DNA from: Aplidium turbinatum
Taxonomy: Eukaryota; Chordata; Ascidiacea; Aplousobranchia; Polyclinidae
Direction: 5' to 3'
DNA: 64,000 nt
NCBI GenBank assembly: GCA_918807975.1
Contig: OU964923.1
Location: forward strand, 62,001 to 126,000
Shown here: piece after piece, positions 1 to 11,439 of the stretch
Layout of the letters: every line of letters begins with the position of its first letter
How positions within the stretch are numbered: the stretch's first letter is position 1
Position numbers and translations under genes: made by a program
Notes under the pieces: generated by a model
Seen by the model: the letters and a program-made list of their open reading frames with translations, nothing else
Told to the model about the DNA's origin: nothing
Database searches by the model: none

Positions 1-365
1 GGGTGTGACCGAACCGATGCACGTACCAAAGATACCTCCGGAACATTTGTCATTGCGTTTGTACAGGAGAAATTCCCAGTTCACTCGCCACAAGAAGCCC
101 AGGTAAGCTTAATCACTCACGCTGGCTAACTGCGGGGAATCGCATTCTGCAGTTGTAGGCCTATATAGGGACCACAGAATATATGCTTGCAAACCGATAA
201 CGACAAAGCCGAACCTCCAATAACTATGAAAAGGACAACAGAAGAACTTTGGTCGTTTAAAAACATCAACACAAGCCAACATTCTCTCAATTTTCCCTGC
301 CACACGCAAGCAGTCGAGCGAGGTGTCAAGGCTTTACTGAGATCGTCATCGCAAATGTTGTTCAA
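1..365 (+). pseudogene. C-terminal fragment of a TAGGG-type DNA-transposon transposase
   Basis: Broken coding pieces read on the plus strand. The clearest is FPCHTQAVERGVKALL (about 280-330), a signature I recognise from the C-terminus of a widespread animal transposase family that is not well named. It is preceded by an AEPP-type motif near 205-225. A second weaker VTEP-like piece lies at the very start, so there may be two remnants. The same C-terminal block recurs at about 2800 and 22900. No intact ORF remains. The fragment is cut at 365 by the insertion of a related element. The minus-strand ORFs over this region are read as shadows. Confidence 0.6.
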
Positions 366-483
366 TAGGGAGGGCCGTCGGAAACAGATCGCTTAGCAAC
401 TCGAGTTTCTTAGGAGATTCGTCGAGTAAATGACGAAATCGAAAACCATTTTTTAATTGAACGCCAGGAAGACGGTGCACAAC

Positions 484-808
484 CAGGGGCGAGTTTAACT
501 GATGGAGGCCTGGGGCACTCTTAGATCGGGGAGCCGTGAAAAAAAGTTTTTTGCACTGAGGGCGCGTAAAACTTTACAAGGAAACTTGAAAGTCACCCAC
601 ACCGTTGCTAATGCCTTTACGCCTAGCTCAGTCGCCACCTTGTGACCAAAAATTAACCTTGAAAGAAAAAGGAGGCATCTTGCAGAGATTTCAAGGGCTG
701 AGAGAAAATAATTATAATAACACAAAATAACATTTTTTCACGTCGGAGGGCCCTTTAAAAAGGGGGTCCGGGTAACTGTACCCTCTTCCCCCCTTAAATC
801 CGGACCTG
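484..808. mobile_element. hAT-type MITE, copy 1
   Basis: Starts CAGGGGCGAG and ends CCGGACCTG. It is flanked by a perfect 8-bp duplication TGCACAAC (476-483, 809-816). A sister copy lies at 33027-33360 with the same internal order of sequence. It carries no coding sequence of its own; ORFs crossing it are accidental. It is nested in the 366-3203 transposon. Confidence 0.92.
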
Positions 809-1042
809 TGCACAACACGGTCCAACTAATCAGTAAATCACCCCATTTCTGGGATATAACCCCCCACCAGTGGTGACGTTCTCCGAAGTTACGCCCAAGT
901 GAAAGAAGAAAATCATGAAAAAGGAGGACACCGGAGATTACAAGAAGGAAATGGAGCTATCTTGAAGAAGGAACAACTTCTTGAAGAAGAAAATGGAGCT
1001 AAAATGGATTTCTCCACAGTGGCGATCATTTCGCGTTAAGGA

Positions 1043-2960
1043 GTGATCAAGAAGATTCTGAAGGAATGGGCCATGGTTAAGATGAAGAATAAAATCCTCA
1101 CGGCGAGAAAGACGGCTGAATGGAAAACTTCATTGAAGGCCAGTCTTTGCCTCCACACTCTTTTCGACGTCGTTGACGACAAATTGCTGCACTCACGCGA
1201 GGTTGATTTCGTTAAGGACCAATGCGGAGCACGCATTGGTTTCATTGGATTGGGAGGCGGTGAAATGTGAGAAAAAGAGGGACGAGCGGAAGAAGTAAGC
1301 TGCTTTCAAGAGAGAGAAGTGAGAAAACAAGCGGAAGAACGCAAAGAATGTACTCACGACTCGGATGACGACAATACAGAAGAAACTCCCAGAAGGCGCT
1401 TCCTTTCAGAGTGCTCGATCGGCAGAGAAGAACTCGAAAAAGAGCAGAAGCGATGTACTTTCGATCTGCATAAAGTTGCGCGTGAGGCGGAAAGGTATGG
1501 AATTCCGAGTCTAGCAGCAGCTGCCCTCGCAACCGCAACATTACTGGACACAAAAGATGATTTCAATCCGACGATGATAGTCGACAAAAACAAGCTCGTT
1601 CGTGCACGAAAACGGTTCCGTTTAGAGACGAGTCACTTCGCGTCCAGTTCGCTCGACACAATAGCTGAAGGCCTTTACTTTGACGACAGAAAAGGATAAA
1701 ACCCTACTATTGAATTGCATAACTGGCTATCGTCAAAAATCAATCGAAGCCCACTACCGTGATGCTTAAATACCCATGATCTGAATATATCGACCACGTT
1801 TCCATTCAAGGGCGTTCAACTGGGAACAAGATTGCCAAAACGATGTTGGCTGCTCTTGAAGTCAAGGGAACTGACGTGAAAGGCATTCGGGTCGTTGGCT
1901 GCGACGGAACTGCTGTCAATACACACAGGGCCATCACTACCATTGAGAAACATATCGGGAGTAGCCTACGGTGCAATAATCGATTCGCCAGTTTCACCTC
2001 AACGAACTCCTAACGGGAAACCATCAGGACCGCAAACCTTCAAAGGATTTATCAGCCGTGTCGTCGCTAATGATAAGTGCAAAATGGTAGAAATTGCAGT
2101 CGTCGAGTTCGAGAAGACAAAATTCAATCTGACGGAAGTCAATGAGGTGATGGAAATTAGCGGCGATCAAAAGTAGGCCTATCTGCTCGATATCGTGTTG
2201 GTTATCGAGGGAAGTCTGCCTCCGTAAAGCATTCGATTCCGTGATCCAGAAAAACAGGGTCATGCACGATGGGTCACTCTCGTTTCAAGGATATGCCGAC
2301 TTTATATCTCGGAGCCAGAACCAACAGAGGCGCTGACAGAAATCACGACGTATGCTACATCGTTAAAGTTTACGCTCCGATATGGTTTACTACCAAGCGA
2401 AACAAGAAGATTCACTTTGTTGCTCGGTCCTTCTTTAGGTTGGTTAAGCTAACTCGCTATTTGACAGGCCAATCAATAAAAGTCGTCGACAGTTGCCTAC
2501 AAGCAAAGGCCTTCGCTGCTCATCCGGAGAATGTAGTGTTGGCCCTTCTGCATGACGAGGCTAAGCCAATGCGTAAGCTCGCAATTCATCGCATTCAGAA
2601 AGCAAGGGACGAGTACACTGGTAGGATACGTCGTTTCGAAATTCCTAAACTAAACTTTGGGTACACAGATTTGACAACAAACTCGTTGCTCCGGTGAAGC
2701 GAGCGGAAACTCACTGAGCCGCCAATCTACGCGATTTCAGCATCCAAAAGCTCACAGAGCTTTTCGTCGAGACCGATGTTCCTATATCGATTGACAGTTT
2801 TCCGTGCTGCACACAAGCAGTTGAGCGCGCAATCAAATTCGTCACCGAAGTAAGCGATGAAGTCATCGGCCATGACAGCAGACATGAGCTTATTCTGACG
2901 CGAACTGCTGCTCGCTCACAGCGTTCACGTTTTAAGTCAAAGAAAGATTACGTTCTGTAA
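1043..2960 (+). pseudogene. Broken transposase of the TAGGG-type element
   Basis: Coding blocks appear in family order across several frames. An N-terminal block (1319-1699) has an alanine-rich helix near YGIPSLAAAALATA followed by a DKNKLVRARK-type motif. A central block has RVVGCDGTAVNT (about 1890-1920), a DQK motif at 2165-2175 and GHARWVTLVSR (about 2255-2290). Then comes an ORF at 2269-2697 with AFAAHPENVVLALL and FEIPKLNFGYTD. The C-terminal CCTQAVERAIK block lies near 2805-2840, with the end at about 2960. Frames are broken by small indels. Two of these are the micro-insertions TAGCCTA at 1962 and TAGGCCTA at 2174; subtracting them rejoins the flanking family motifs in frame. The family is a DDE-type transposase by my recollection; catalytic residues were not assigned. 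Confidence 0.75.
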
Positions 2961-3203
2961 TTGTTTTTGACTGTTTTCGTCGTTTTGTGTATTTTCTAAT
3001 TTTTTAATTATTTAACAATTTTTTTTTTAAGAAAAAGTGATTTTTATTTTATTTGAGTAATAGCCTATTGACTTTTTTGTGCGGCGTTTTCCCGCGGCTC
3101 GATCTAAAAAAAATTTCAGATTATTTGTTTGTGACCTAAGCCTCCTATCTGAGCCGAGTTGCTAAGTGATTTGACAAAAAAAGTGCATTGACGGCCCTCC
3201 CTA

Positions 3204-3872
3204 TTGTTCAAGTAAAAAAGAAAAGGATTTCGAATCCATGTTTAAACTTCGTTCGGCAGGTGTTCTAAATTAAAATAACGTTGAAATGAGATTTGCAGGG
3301 TTTCCAAGTATGCGCAAAATTCTTCTCTCATAGAGATCAAAATAGTACATTCTCTTTGAATTTCATCCATTAAGATAAGATCTTCTAACATTGGAAAGTT
3401 AGCGTAATTACCTGCTTCCAATCTGCGTTTGCAAACCGACAACTTGGCTAAAAACGCTTTCAGTTTTTCAGCTGCATCAATTATTGTCACACCTGGTCCT
3501 TGAATGCCACGATTAACATAGTTAATATGACCGAAAATATTGGCTAAGTAGGCCATGCCGTATAGAAAACTTTTAATCTCAAACGATTTTGAGAGGGGAC
3601 TTCCTTTTGCTTTTCAAATCGACATACGTTGTGGTAGATGTAGTTTAAGGTCAATGTACACACTGTAGGCAGCAGCATAGATTTATTTCAATGCATACCG
3701 GTACAGTTTATTCTCGCGGGCTTGAGCTTGATAGCCTACATTTGCATTTAAAGAGAGAAATGAAAGTAAAAAGATCGCTTTTCGTTTTTTTTTTCAAAAT
3801 TCATAAAGGTACGGTAGCCTAATCACGGACCCCCCAAATGCTTTCTCACGAACCCCAGGTTGGGAACCACTG
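3204..3872 (-). mobile_element. hAT element fragment, ZBED5/Buster-like transposase
   Basis: A minus-strand ORF at 3242-3556 reads AYLANIFGHINYVNRGIQGP then EKLKAFLAKL and further helices, the middle region of hAT transposases related to vertebrate ZBED5. Just past its stop, a WIRNPF motif follows in order (compare WVRNPF in the 54-kb copy). The right end GGTTGGGAACCACTG (to 3872) is a typical hAT terminal inverted repeat, followed by GTCTACAC. That octamer also exists inside Harbinger-like copy B, so the hAT landed in copy A. The left end of the hAT is not in the window. Confidence 0.75.
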
Positions 3873-4519
3873 GTCTACACTCACAATCTCGAAAAATGAT
3901 TTTGCTTGCTTGAACCACGGTCACGTGAGTATTTCAACCGCAATGATGTCACGTTTCAAAAAGTTCGCGCCAAAGCAAGAAGTAAACCAACTGTTCTTTA
4001 ATAACTAGTCGGAGTGAGCTGGCACTTTGAGTTGTTGCAGTCATTCAATAATGGCTTTCAAATGTTAACGTGTGTTATTTTTGTTGTGATGGTCATGGTC
4101 AGAAATAAAAGCAACTGAACTAAACTTGTGTAAAAAATGCTGCAAAAAGATAAGGTTGCAAACACGCAATTTACTTCAGAAAGAAATGTTCAGACACCTT
4201 AATGAAGTTATAAAGTTAGAAACAGGTGTGGCCAGAGAACACTGGGTGCATCAAATACAAAACAACAACTACAAACTTCCTAGTTGCTTAAATAGCAGCT
4301 AAACTACTGAGTGCAGACCTGAGGTTTTGTCGCGAAAAGATTTCTAAGCAAGAGAACTCACTTAAGCGCTCAGTTGTTCGCTCTGGAGCGTATTTTTTCT
4401 CGGGCACTCGCTTACCCGCTTAGTTTCTTAAAAGTAAGCGGCACAAAGTGCGATTATCTTAAACAAACAAAAAGTTTAGCTAGCTTAAGCAAGAAAGCAG
4501 TCGTCGTGTAGACGCACCT
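3873..4519. mobile_element. Harbinger-like MITE, copy A (left part missing)
   Basis: The body matches copy B (4613-5356) from the GTCTACAC word onward. Shared marks include CACGGTCACGTGAGTAT, AAAAAGTTCGCGCCAAAGCA and the right end TCGTGTAGACGCACCT, followed by TTA. The left part would lie beyond the hAT that interrupts it. No coding sequence recognised. Confidence 0.8.
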
Positions 4520-4520
4520 T

Positions 4521-4612
4521 TACGCTCAAACCTTCCCTTACGCTCAAACCTTCCCTAACACTTAAACCCTCCCTAACGCTCAAACCTTCCCCAACGCTCA
4601 AACCCTCCCTAA
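4521..4612. repeat. 19-bp minisatellite between two MITE copies
   Basis: About five imperfect units of ACGCTCAAACCTTCCCTAA in tandem. It lies exactly between the two Harbinger-like copies, and copy B sits in a TAA of the repeat. The motif TTAACGCTC reappears just right of copy B. Confidence 0.9.
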
Positions 4613-5356
4613 AGGTGCGTCTACACGAGAAAGTGCTCTTGCTTAGAAATTCTTGCTTAAGTTAGTGATTAAACTCGTTTCGTCTACACTGGCAACCTCG
4701 ACGAAGATTTTGCTCGCTTGAATCGCGGTCACGTGAGTATCTAATCCCCAATGACGTCACGTTTTAAAAAGTTCGCGCCAAAGCATTGTGTAAAAAATGC
4801 TGCAAAAAGCGAAGGATGCAAACCCGCAATTTACTGCTTATTGAAGCATTCAGACACCTCAGTGAGGTTGAAATGTTGGAAACAGAATTTCGTGTCAGCG
4901 TGGGTGACTGGTAACAACCAGCAAAATCATTCTTCCGCTATTTTTATTACCCAGTGTACAATGGCAATGGTTTTCTGCTGAGATCTTGTTTTCGATTTGA
5001 AATTGAAAAATATTGTGCTTTCTATGGGCTATTTCGAGTACGGTCACCGCCAGTTCAGCCCGCAACATTAATAAGAACGGGTTGGGATCAAAACTTAACG
5101 AAATCCTTTAACGATACCGCCCTGCCCTGTCTGGATACTGAGCTGAGAGGAAACCTGAGATTTTGGCGGGAAGAAACATTTCTAAGCAAGAGAACTCACT
5201 TAAGCGCCCAGTTTTTCGCTCTGGAGCGTATTTTTCTCGACGGCTCGCTTACTCTCCCATTTTCTTAAAAGTAAGCGGCACAAACTACGATTAACTTAAA
5301 GAAACAAGAAGTTTGGCTAGCTTAAGCAAGAAAACAGTCGTCGTGTAGACGCACCT
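4613..5356. mobile_element. Harbinger-like MITE, copy B
   Basis: Terminal inverted repeats AGGTGCGTCTACACGA and TCGTGTAGACGCACCT. The flanks show a 3-bp TAA duplication (4610-4612, 5357-5359), the target form of PIF/Harbinger elements. A longer inverted similarity follows inside (TTGCTTAGAAATTC versus CTAGCTTAAGCAAG). ORFs across it are not conserved with copy A. Confidence 0.85.
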
Positions 5357-5545
5357 TAACGCTCGTAGTATTCTATTGCAGATAAATCATGGAATCGGTT
5401 CTTGCTGAGTGGACGAGCACCGCCAAAATATAATTGTCTTGAAATACTCGAACATCGCAGTTTCAAAGAATAGGTTATAACAGGGTATGTAATACTGACC
5501 GCAAACTGTTAATTGACATGAGGAAAAATGTAATGAAACGTTTGG

Positions 5546-5818
5546 CTACACAAGGACTTCTTTGTCTCCTTCGCCAACATAATCAGCTGGCAATAGATGA
5601 TCCACGTAACCATCTTTGTCCACGTCATCATCGTTTTTGATGTTTTGATCATCGGTGACATCATAATGTACATCAACTTCATCATTGAGAGACCCGTAGC
5701 CTTCTCGTCGTTTGTATCGATACCGATAGAAGGCAATGGCACCGACCAGGACGACTAAAACGAAGCAGATTCCAACTGCGAGACCTGCACCACAAGATTG
5801 ACGATCAGATGACGTATT
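5546..5818 (-). CDS. LRR-Ig receptor, last exon: transmembrane helix and cytoplasmic tail
   Basis: Minus-strand exon. After NTSSDRQSCGAG comes a hydrophobic helix GLAVGICFVLVVLVGAIAF, a basic stop-transfer YRYRYKRRE, then an acidic tail with several tyrosines (GYGSL, HYDV, GYVDHL, DYVGE), ending at 5546. I end the exon at 5818 because CACAG precedes AATACG there. The original pyrimidine-rich tract TTTGTTTGTTGCCGTCACAG now lies on the far side of a hAT insertion (5824-7598). This acceptor is phase 0 while the upstream Ig exon ends in phase 1, so either a linking exon is missing or splicing uses the phase-1 acceptor GTGCAG at 5785-5790. The tail motifs could bind SH2 or adaptor proteins; that is inference. 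Confidence 0.7.
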   Translation of the reverse strand, partial: NTSSDRQSCGAGLAVGICFVLVVLVGAIAFYRYRYKRREGYGSLNDEVDVHYDVTDDQNIKNDDDVDKDGYVDHLLPADYVGEGDKEVLV

Positions 5819-6035
5819 CTGTGCAGACTTCGACAACTAGAATTTTTTAAATTACGGTGTAGAGCTATTCAGGTTTTTACACATTAGACTAAAATTATAA
5901 TTAGAGCTACCCAACTTTTCACAAATTAGAGTAGAATTTAAACTAGATTAGAATTAGTTGGACGCAGTTGTCCCAACAGGCATTGTAATGTAGGTGAATT
6001 GATGAATTAATCGAGTTTTTAACGACTTCACTGCT

Positions 6036-6726
6036 CATAGGCGTAGCCAGGGGGGGTGAAAGGGACCATGGCCCCCCACCAAATTTTCAAAGTTTGGATT
6101 CCGAAGTTGAACCCTTTGTTAAAAATATAATATAATTTGCATAAATTTATATCGTTTTCCGAGACATCTGGCTATTAACACCCCCCAGGACTTGTTTTAG
6201 ACACAGAGAAAGACACCAATAAATTTTGCAAATTGTAAATCGCGCAAAGTTTACGCGATTTACGCTTCTTTTAACTAATCTGTGGAAGCAATTTCAGAAT
6301 CGCTTACTCTGTTGGGTTTTTGTGTAGTTTTTGTGTAGCTGAGTTTTTTGTGTTCTCTAATTTTAGCCGCATTTTTTGCTCATTCGTGTGTAACAGCTAC
6401 CTTTAATAATTAAGTTAATAGCTGTTTATCTGCTAATAAATTTCATACAAATATTACCCTCAAAGGTGTTTCCAGAAATCGCTATAATCCATTATTTGAG
6501 TGTTATTTTGCAAAAAATTTCCGGGGGAGCATGCCCCCGGACCCCCTAGATTACGCGTGCCTTCGGCACGCTCTAACCCCCCACCAGCTTTATTGCTTCC
6601 CTTGCTCAACCCACCAGGATACGCCACTGCACATCAGGTGGCGATGTCTTAAATCAAACACTTTGTCGTTCTCTTCAATTCATCAAATATTTGGCCCCCC
6701 AAATTTTTTTTCTGGCCACGCCACTG
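6036..6726. mobile_element. hAT MITE of the GGCGTAGCC family, copy 1
   Basis: Left end CATAGGCGTAGCCAG, right end CTGGCCACGCCACTG, with a perfect 8-bp duplication TCACTGCT (6028-6035, 6727-6734). The body matches 56146-56735, including a small hairpin CGTGCCTTCGGCACG. ORFs at 6531-6882 are accidental. Confidence 0.9.
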
Positions 6727-6885
6727 TCACTGCTTAAGCGATGGAATGACACTTTGATCTTGATCGTTTTATTGGATTTTACTTACATAAAGTTGATGAG
6801 CGCAGTTTCCTCTCATTTGCTGAAAAACACTGCTGGACTAACTAGAATTTTTTGCACAACGGGAGATTGGATTACAACTTGAATT

Positions 6886-7243
6886 AGGAGAAAGGCACAT
6901 CACATGGCGTGTAATTACGAGAGGCAAGAAACCGCATCATACAACTAATTAGGAAAAAACGTTTAGGAGATAGGAAGCGCCTGCGGCAAACAACTGCGTA
7001 TTGAGGCGAGGATTGCAGGATTTTATGAGCAAAGCCTCGTGGATTTTCGTATCAAATTCGGTGGAACATTTATTTTGATACGAAAATCCACGAGGCTTTG
7101 CTCTTAAAATCCTGCAATCCTCGCATCAATACGCAATTGTTTGCCGCAGGCGCTTCCTATCTCCTAAACGTTTTTTCTTAATTTGTTGTATGATGCGCTT
7201 TTTGCCTCGCGTAATTAACCGCCATGTGATGTGCCTGTCTCCT
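6886..7243. repeat. Long near-perfect palindrome
   Basis: Left arm 6886-7056 and right arm 7074-7243 are inverted copies with a 17-bp loop. The arms differ at only a few positions. They carry no ORF or recognisable transposon end. A transcript would form a hairpin of about 170 bp. Confidence 0.92.
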
Positions 7244-7606
7244 CTGCTTTGCAGTTTCATTCTTGTGCGTTTCGTTTTTCAATTCATTGTGTAGATCAGT
7301 TATTTATTTTAAATGTAGATGTAAAATCAGTTATTTCGTTACTTGAGAAGGGCTAACTTGAGTATGGCCGAAAACGTTCGTAGTTTATAGTTTATGTTCA
7401 CTCTAATTTATGATGTTAAATGTCGTGTGGTTGCTTGGTTTCATCTGTTTATGGTTGAAGAAAGTAACCTTACTACCAAAATTGTAACTTGAATTAGAGT
7501 AAACATGTTTTTATTAAATTAGTTTAGAATTAGAATTACCAATATTTGCTCCAATTCATCGAATTAGACAACTAGAATTATCTAGTTGTCCAAGTCTGAT
7601 TCTGTG

Positions 7607-9714
7607 ACGGCAACAAACAAATATTAAAAAATATAAAGATTCCAAAATGGCGAATACTTGTGAAATAATTCGCTCTACTTGGATTTTTTGCTTGGTATTA
7701 ACCACTTTTTGTAGTGTTAATTGGAGCTTAAAATGTAAAATTTAATCAAAGTCATATTCTGCAAGGGTTTCGACAACTACAGGGAGATGTTTTATCAATG
7801 GACAGGGAAGGACTAATGGGCCACCCTTCTATTTTTAAAATAAAAGACGAAAACAGGAATAATTTTATTGTGGTATTGAGTATAAACGGTGAAACTGTAA
7901 CAACCTCGTATTATCAGCCACATCACAATTTGATGGATTGTTGTTTGGCAAAGACTATAGCCTACGTGATTCATTATATCAAAGTATTTTAGTGTTTCTT
8001 AACCAAGTAGTAGTTTCATGAAAATACGAGCCTATTGATGAATTGGAAATGCGTGCGAAGCGTGGCCAGAAGACTGCACAAATAATTATTGTTTTATCCC
8101 CAGATCACCTATCGGAGTTTCGCAATTAAGAATATTGTGTGTAAATTAGGTGTGTAAATTGTTACATTCTTTATATGTCGGAACTTTTGTAAAGATATCG
8201 AACCCACTCATAAATCACTCGAAGGATGTCACATCTGCGTCAGATTAAATTACTTAAGTGCAGAGTGATAAATTATATAAATTTTCGTAGTTGCATTTAT
8301 TTGATTGATCAATGAAGTGTCTATGTGCACCTATTCAAGCATTTCATTGGCTGGACCAGATATATAAGCAGGTGTTTGCTTGCCAGAAGTTAGTGGAGAT
8401 TTAGTCGGTTTCAGTTGGGTTTAGATTGGGTTTTTATCTAGACCAGCTCAGATGCGCGGCAAGCATCGGCACATGTTTATATGGCTGGTCCTAATGTGCC
8501 AGATTGTTTCATCAGATTAATACAATCAATGTATAATATAACATGTGTTGTAGTCTTGTCCAGAAAATTTAAGCCAGGGCAATAATCAGGACTCACGAAC
8601 AATTTGAATAAGATCTCAAACCCCGAATAAGTCAACTTAAGTAAATTATGCTAATCGGAACTATACAATTCTCATATGTGCACTCTAGGCGACATGTGGG
8701 TGTCATATTTGGTGTCCCGAGTGAGGATAAGATTGTTGTTCTGTGCATGTCGCTTCTGGACACGACCATAAAAACAAATTTGAATTTTAAATTACCTTGT
8801 GCGAGCTATTGATTGTAGTGGTATTGCTTAGCTTATAGAATAGGAATGGGTATGCAGCGGAACAATTTTATTAACTATACAATTGGCGCATTATTGCTGT
8901 TAATTCTTGCAGTACTAAAAAAAATATATATATATAAAACATTCAACAACGATAGATTACCTACACAGGTTTTAATCCTACGGCAAAAATCAAACGACTA
9001 TCACGTCATAAATAATTCATCTTTCCTTCTCTCTCGCTGCAAATATCATAACTGACACAGCTCGCGAAGTAGGCTTACAAATAATATGTTCTGATTAAAT
9101 AGATCTCGAGCACCCTACCACAGTTTAACAGGATGTTTAAAGTATAGTCGAAACTTGTGCAGAAATATAACTGTTTACTTTCCTCTTGGCCGTTTTCCGA
9201 GTAGCCCACAGTATTTTACCACTTAGACAAATCTTCGAGTTCAGCTTATCTTATGATGAGGCCCAACAGCTTCATCTGTCTCATTTCTAAGGATCTCAGT
9301 AGCCCATCTGCCATTCTTGGCCTATCTTTTGGAAAACTGCTTTGCTAAATAAATAATCAAATACACTAGTAGGTAGTAATAGGCCAACATCTGAAGTGGA
9401 AAGCAATATATTGGAGTAAAAAGTAAGAGGATGACAAGGTCTTCTCAACAGAAGGTATGACCATTGTTTTATATTGATTTTAGCCTTGATAGTTGTTAGC
9501 CATTTGCTTTCCTGTAGAATGTAGATCGAGTAAATTGAGTATATTATTCAATGGCGTAAACTAAAGCATCTTTTACAAGTTCTCATTAGGATAAAAGGCT
9601 CACCTACAGTTATTAAGTATAACAGGTTTTTTCTTGTGGCTTTCCTTCAACAAATCTCCTTTCAATTTTAAAATTAATAATTCGTCTTTTCTTGCTCAAG
9701 CTATACGTTTTTCG
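7607..9714. other. Intronic sequence, no gene or element recognised
   Basis: AT-rich stretch between the last two known exons of the LRR-Ig gene. Only short ORFs (7798-7992, 8846-9055) without family likeness. A TATA-like site near 8361 is listed separately. A linking exon of the receptor could hide here. Confidence 0.6.
8344..8372 (+). promoter_or_regulatory. Possible core promoter (CCAAT-like and TATA boxes)
   Basis: CATTGGCTGG followed 8 bases later by ATATATAAGCAGG resembles a Pol II core promoter on the plus strand. No downstream ORF or RNA was recognised, so this may be chance in AT-rich DNA. Confidence 0.2.
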
Positions 9715-10850
9715 TCATAAATAAGTTTCTACAATTTTTAGCTACACATCTGTCAAAAGAACCGCATAAAACAACGACACACTGACTTCAACACCATTCG
9801 TCATTAGGGTGGGTCGTTTTTGTAGCTTTACTACACTAAACTAGATGTAGCTTTACTGTTTCTGGGTTTTTCCGAGGCAAAACTGGGCTGATAATCATAA
9901 TCTCCACAGCGCCTTGAATAAAAAGTTAAAGGTGTTTCTACCAAAGCGCTACTTGTGCCTGCTCCTGGGTCTTCACACGTGAAGAACGGAATTGTTCGGA
10001 TCTTGCGACTCTCCTCTGAAAACGTGTAAAATTAGATTTTGTGGCCGATTTATCAAGTTTATCAATCACCATTATGCGGGTTGTTTTTTGATCAAGAAAG
10101 AAATGTTGTTCCGTAACAGGGACACGATTTTCCTGCGGGCAAGTACATTGCTGAAAATTGAAACACTTTCAACAACCGATATCAAATAATTTTTGATTTG
10201 CAGATTCTTTCATTTGCTTCAAATTTTGCTGAAATTTAAGCCCACCTCTAGACTTCAAAAGGTCATTCAATTTTGATTTGTAACTATGATAAAACATATG
10301 GGCAATGAAAGAGTTTGGACAAAAGATAAATGAGCGTACTGCGTTAACACCATCTCGCTCTTTTGCGACAAGTTTGTTTATTGAGCAATGATAAAATTGC
10401 ATCTCAAATTGGTGAAAATTCAGCATTTTGGTCGTCGATGCAGGGGCAGTAAACCTGCGATGTCGATGCAGGGGCAGCTTCGAACATACCTTTACACAGG
10501 AAAGTTTTGGGTACATCCCACTTACAATTTATAACTGGCCAGAAGAAAAATTATAAAAAAAATTATGTTAAAACAGAAAGTGAAATTTCCCCCTTTTTAA
10601 AAAAAAAATTGAAAGTTTGACCTCTCTGCGGGGGCAGAAGATGCACCCCCACACTGACGAAATTTTGCACACGTAACTTTTTTATGCATGTGCCACTTTT
10701 TATGAGTAGCCGTTTTTGAATTTCGAGAAAGTCAAAAACGACCCTCTATTCGTCATAGCACATGACTAGGAAACTGTGTTCCGAAAGCTAGTACATATCG
10801 TTATTACCACAACGCACTCGCAGCATAATACATAGTGTGTATTTTCACTG
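9715..10850 (+). mobile_element. Penelope-like element 3' region, copy A, with an inserted transposon
   Basis: 9740-9804 and 10757-10850 are continuous with the Penelope-like copy at 24.1-25.3 kb (shared AAAACAACGACACACTGACTT, then CATGACTAGGAAACTGTG and CTCGCAGCATAATAC-like sequence). The insertion 9805-10748 separates them. No open frame remains; a decayed fossil. Confidence 0.6.
9805..10748. mobile_element. Non-autonomous TAGGG-type element
   Basis: Ends TAGGGTGGGTCGTTTTTG and CAAAAACGACCCTCTA with a perfect 8-bp duplication TTCGTCAT (9797-9804, 10749-10756). The unoccupied site is seen in the related copy at 25174-25190. The termini match the right end at 23386-23398 of an element that encodes the FPCHTQ-type transposase, so I group them. 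The minus ORF 10169-10516 shows no family likeness. Confidence 0.85.
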
Positions 10851-11439
10851 CATCAATATGGAAAAATGATTCACTTCATAGACTTTTTAACCAGTTTTGA
10901 AAACAACACAAATATAGGCTAGGCTAAGTGATAGCAAACACAGGTCTACTATGTCATAGCTACACGTCCTTTGCTCGGAATGAAAGCCAAAAACATGAAA
11001 GATTTTTAATCAAAAAATACTAGCAATGGTCATAAACATTGGGGTCATTCAACTCAGAGCTTATATCACACAGTAGAAGCTAATATAGGCTATTGTGAAT
11101 ATTTGGCATGCTCATTAAATTGACTTATGTTTTTTTATCGGATAACAATTGACAAATTAAGATAATTTTAATATAGTTAGCTTTATATGAAAACGATTTT
11201 TTCCCTAAAAGCACAATTATTCGAATTTTTACTAACTTATCATTTTTTAATACGTAGGCGTAATAAAGTAAAACATTTTAGGGGTGCAGTAAAAATTAGC
11301 TTCAACAAAAGAACATTTTAACACATTTACCAAGTGGTTTTTATGTTTTGCCTGATAGGTTTAGTTGGTTTAATTAAACCACTCTATTGCAAATTCATGT
11401 ACATTGTACAAGTACACCAACCTGACTGCCCTATACTGC
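10851..11439. other. AT-rich intronic sequence, nothing recognised
   Basis: No ORF, RNA or element end recognised. Two TAGGCTA words lie at about 10914-11096. Confidence 0.6.

Larger units (their letters stand above)
366..3203 (+). mobile_element. TAGGG-type DNA transposon with 8-bp target duplication
   Basis: The ends are TAGGGAGGGCCGTC (left) and its inverse GACGGCCCTCCCTA (right). They are flanked by a perfect 8-bp direct repeat TTGTTCAA (358-365 and 3204-3211). The inverted similarity extends further in (both sides carry CTTAGCAACTCG-like sequence). Inside is a broken transposase on the plus strand and a nested hAT MITE (484-808). The 8-bp duplication and TAGGG start fit a hAT-like element, but the transposase family is one I know only from uncharacterised animal proteins. 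Confidence 0.88.
5824..7598. mobile_element. hAT-like element inserted on the last splice acceptor
   Basis: Ends CAGACTTCGACAACTAG and CTAGTTGTCCAAGTCTG. There is a perfect 8-bp duplication ATTCTGTG (5816-5823 and 7599-7606). Read on the gene's strand the duplication is CACAGAAT, which contains the acceptor AG and first exon bases, so both copies keep an AG. Contains a nested MITE (6036-6726) and a long hairpin (6886-7243). No transposase recognised. Confidence 0.85.

Noticed and set aside
126-365. Minus ORF near the left edge as hAT transposase continuing from 3242
   Set aside because: A C-D-x-x-L...W spacing looks similar to the 54-kb hAT, but the plus-strand FPCHTQAVERGVK signature in the same bases is far stronger.
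10434-10480. Doubled GTCGATGCAGGGGCAG as a functional site
   Set aside because: A two-copy 16-bp word in decayed transposon DNA; no further support.
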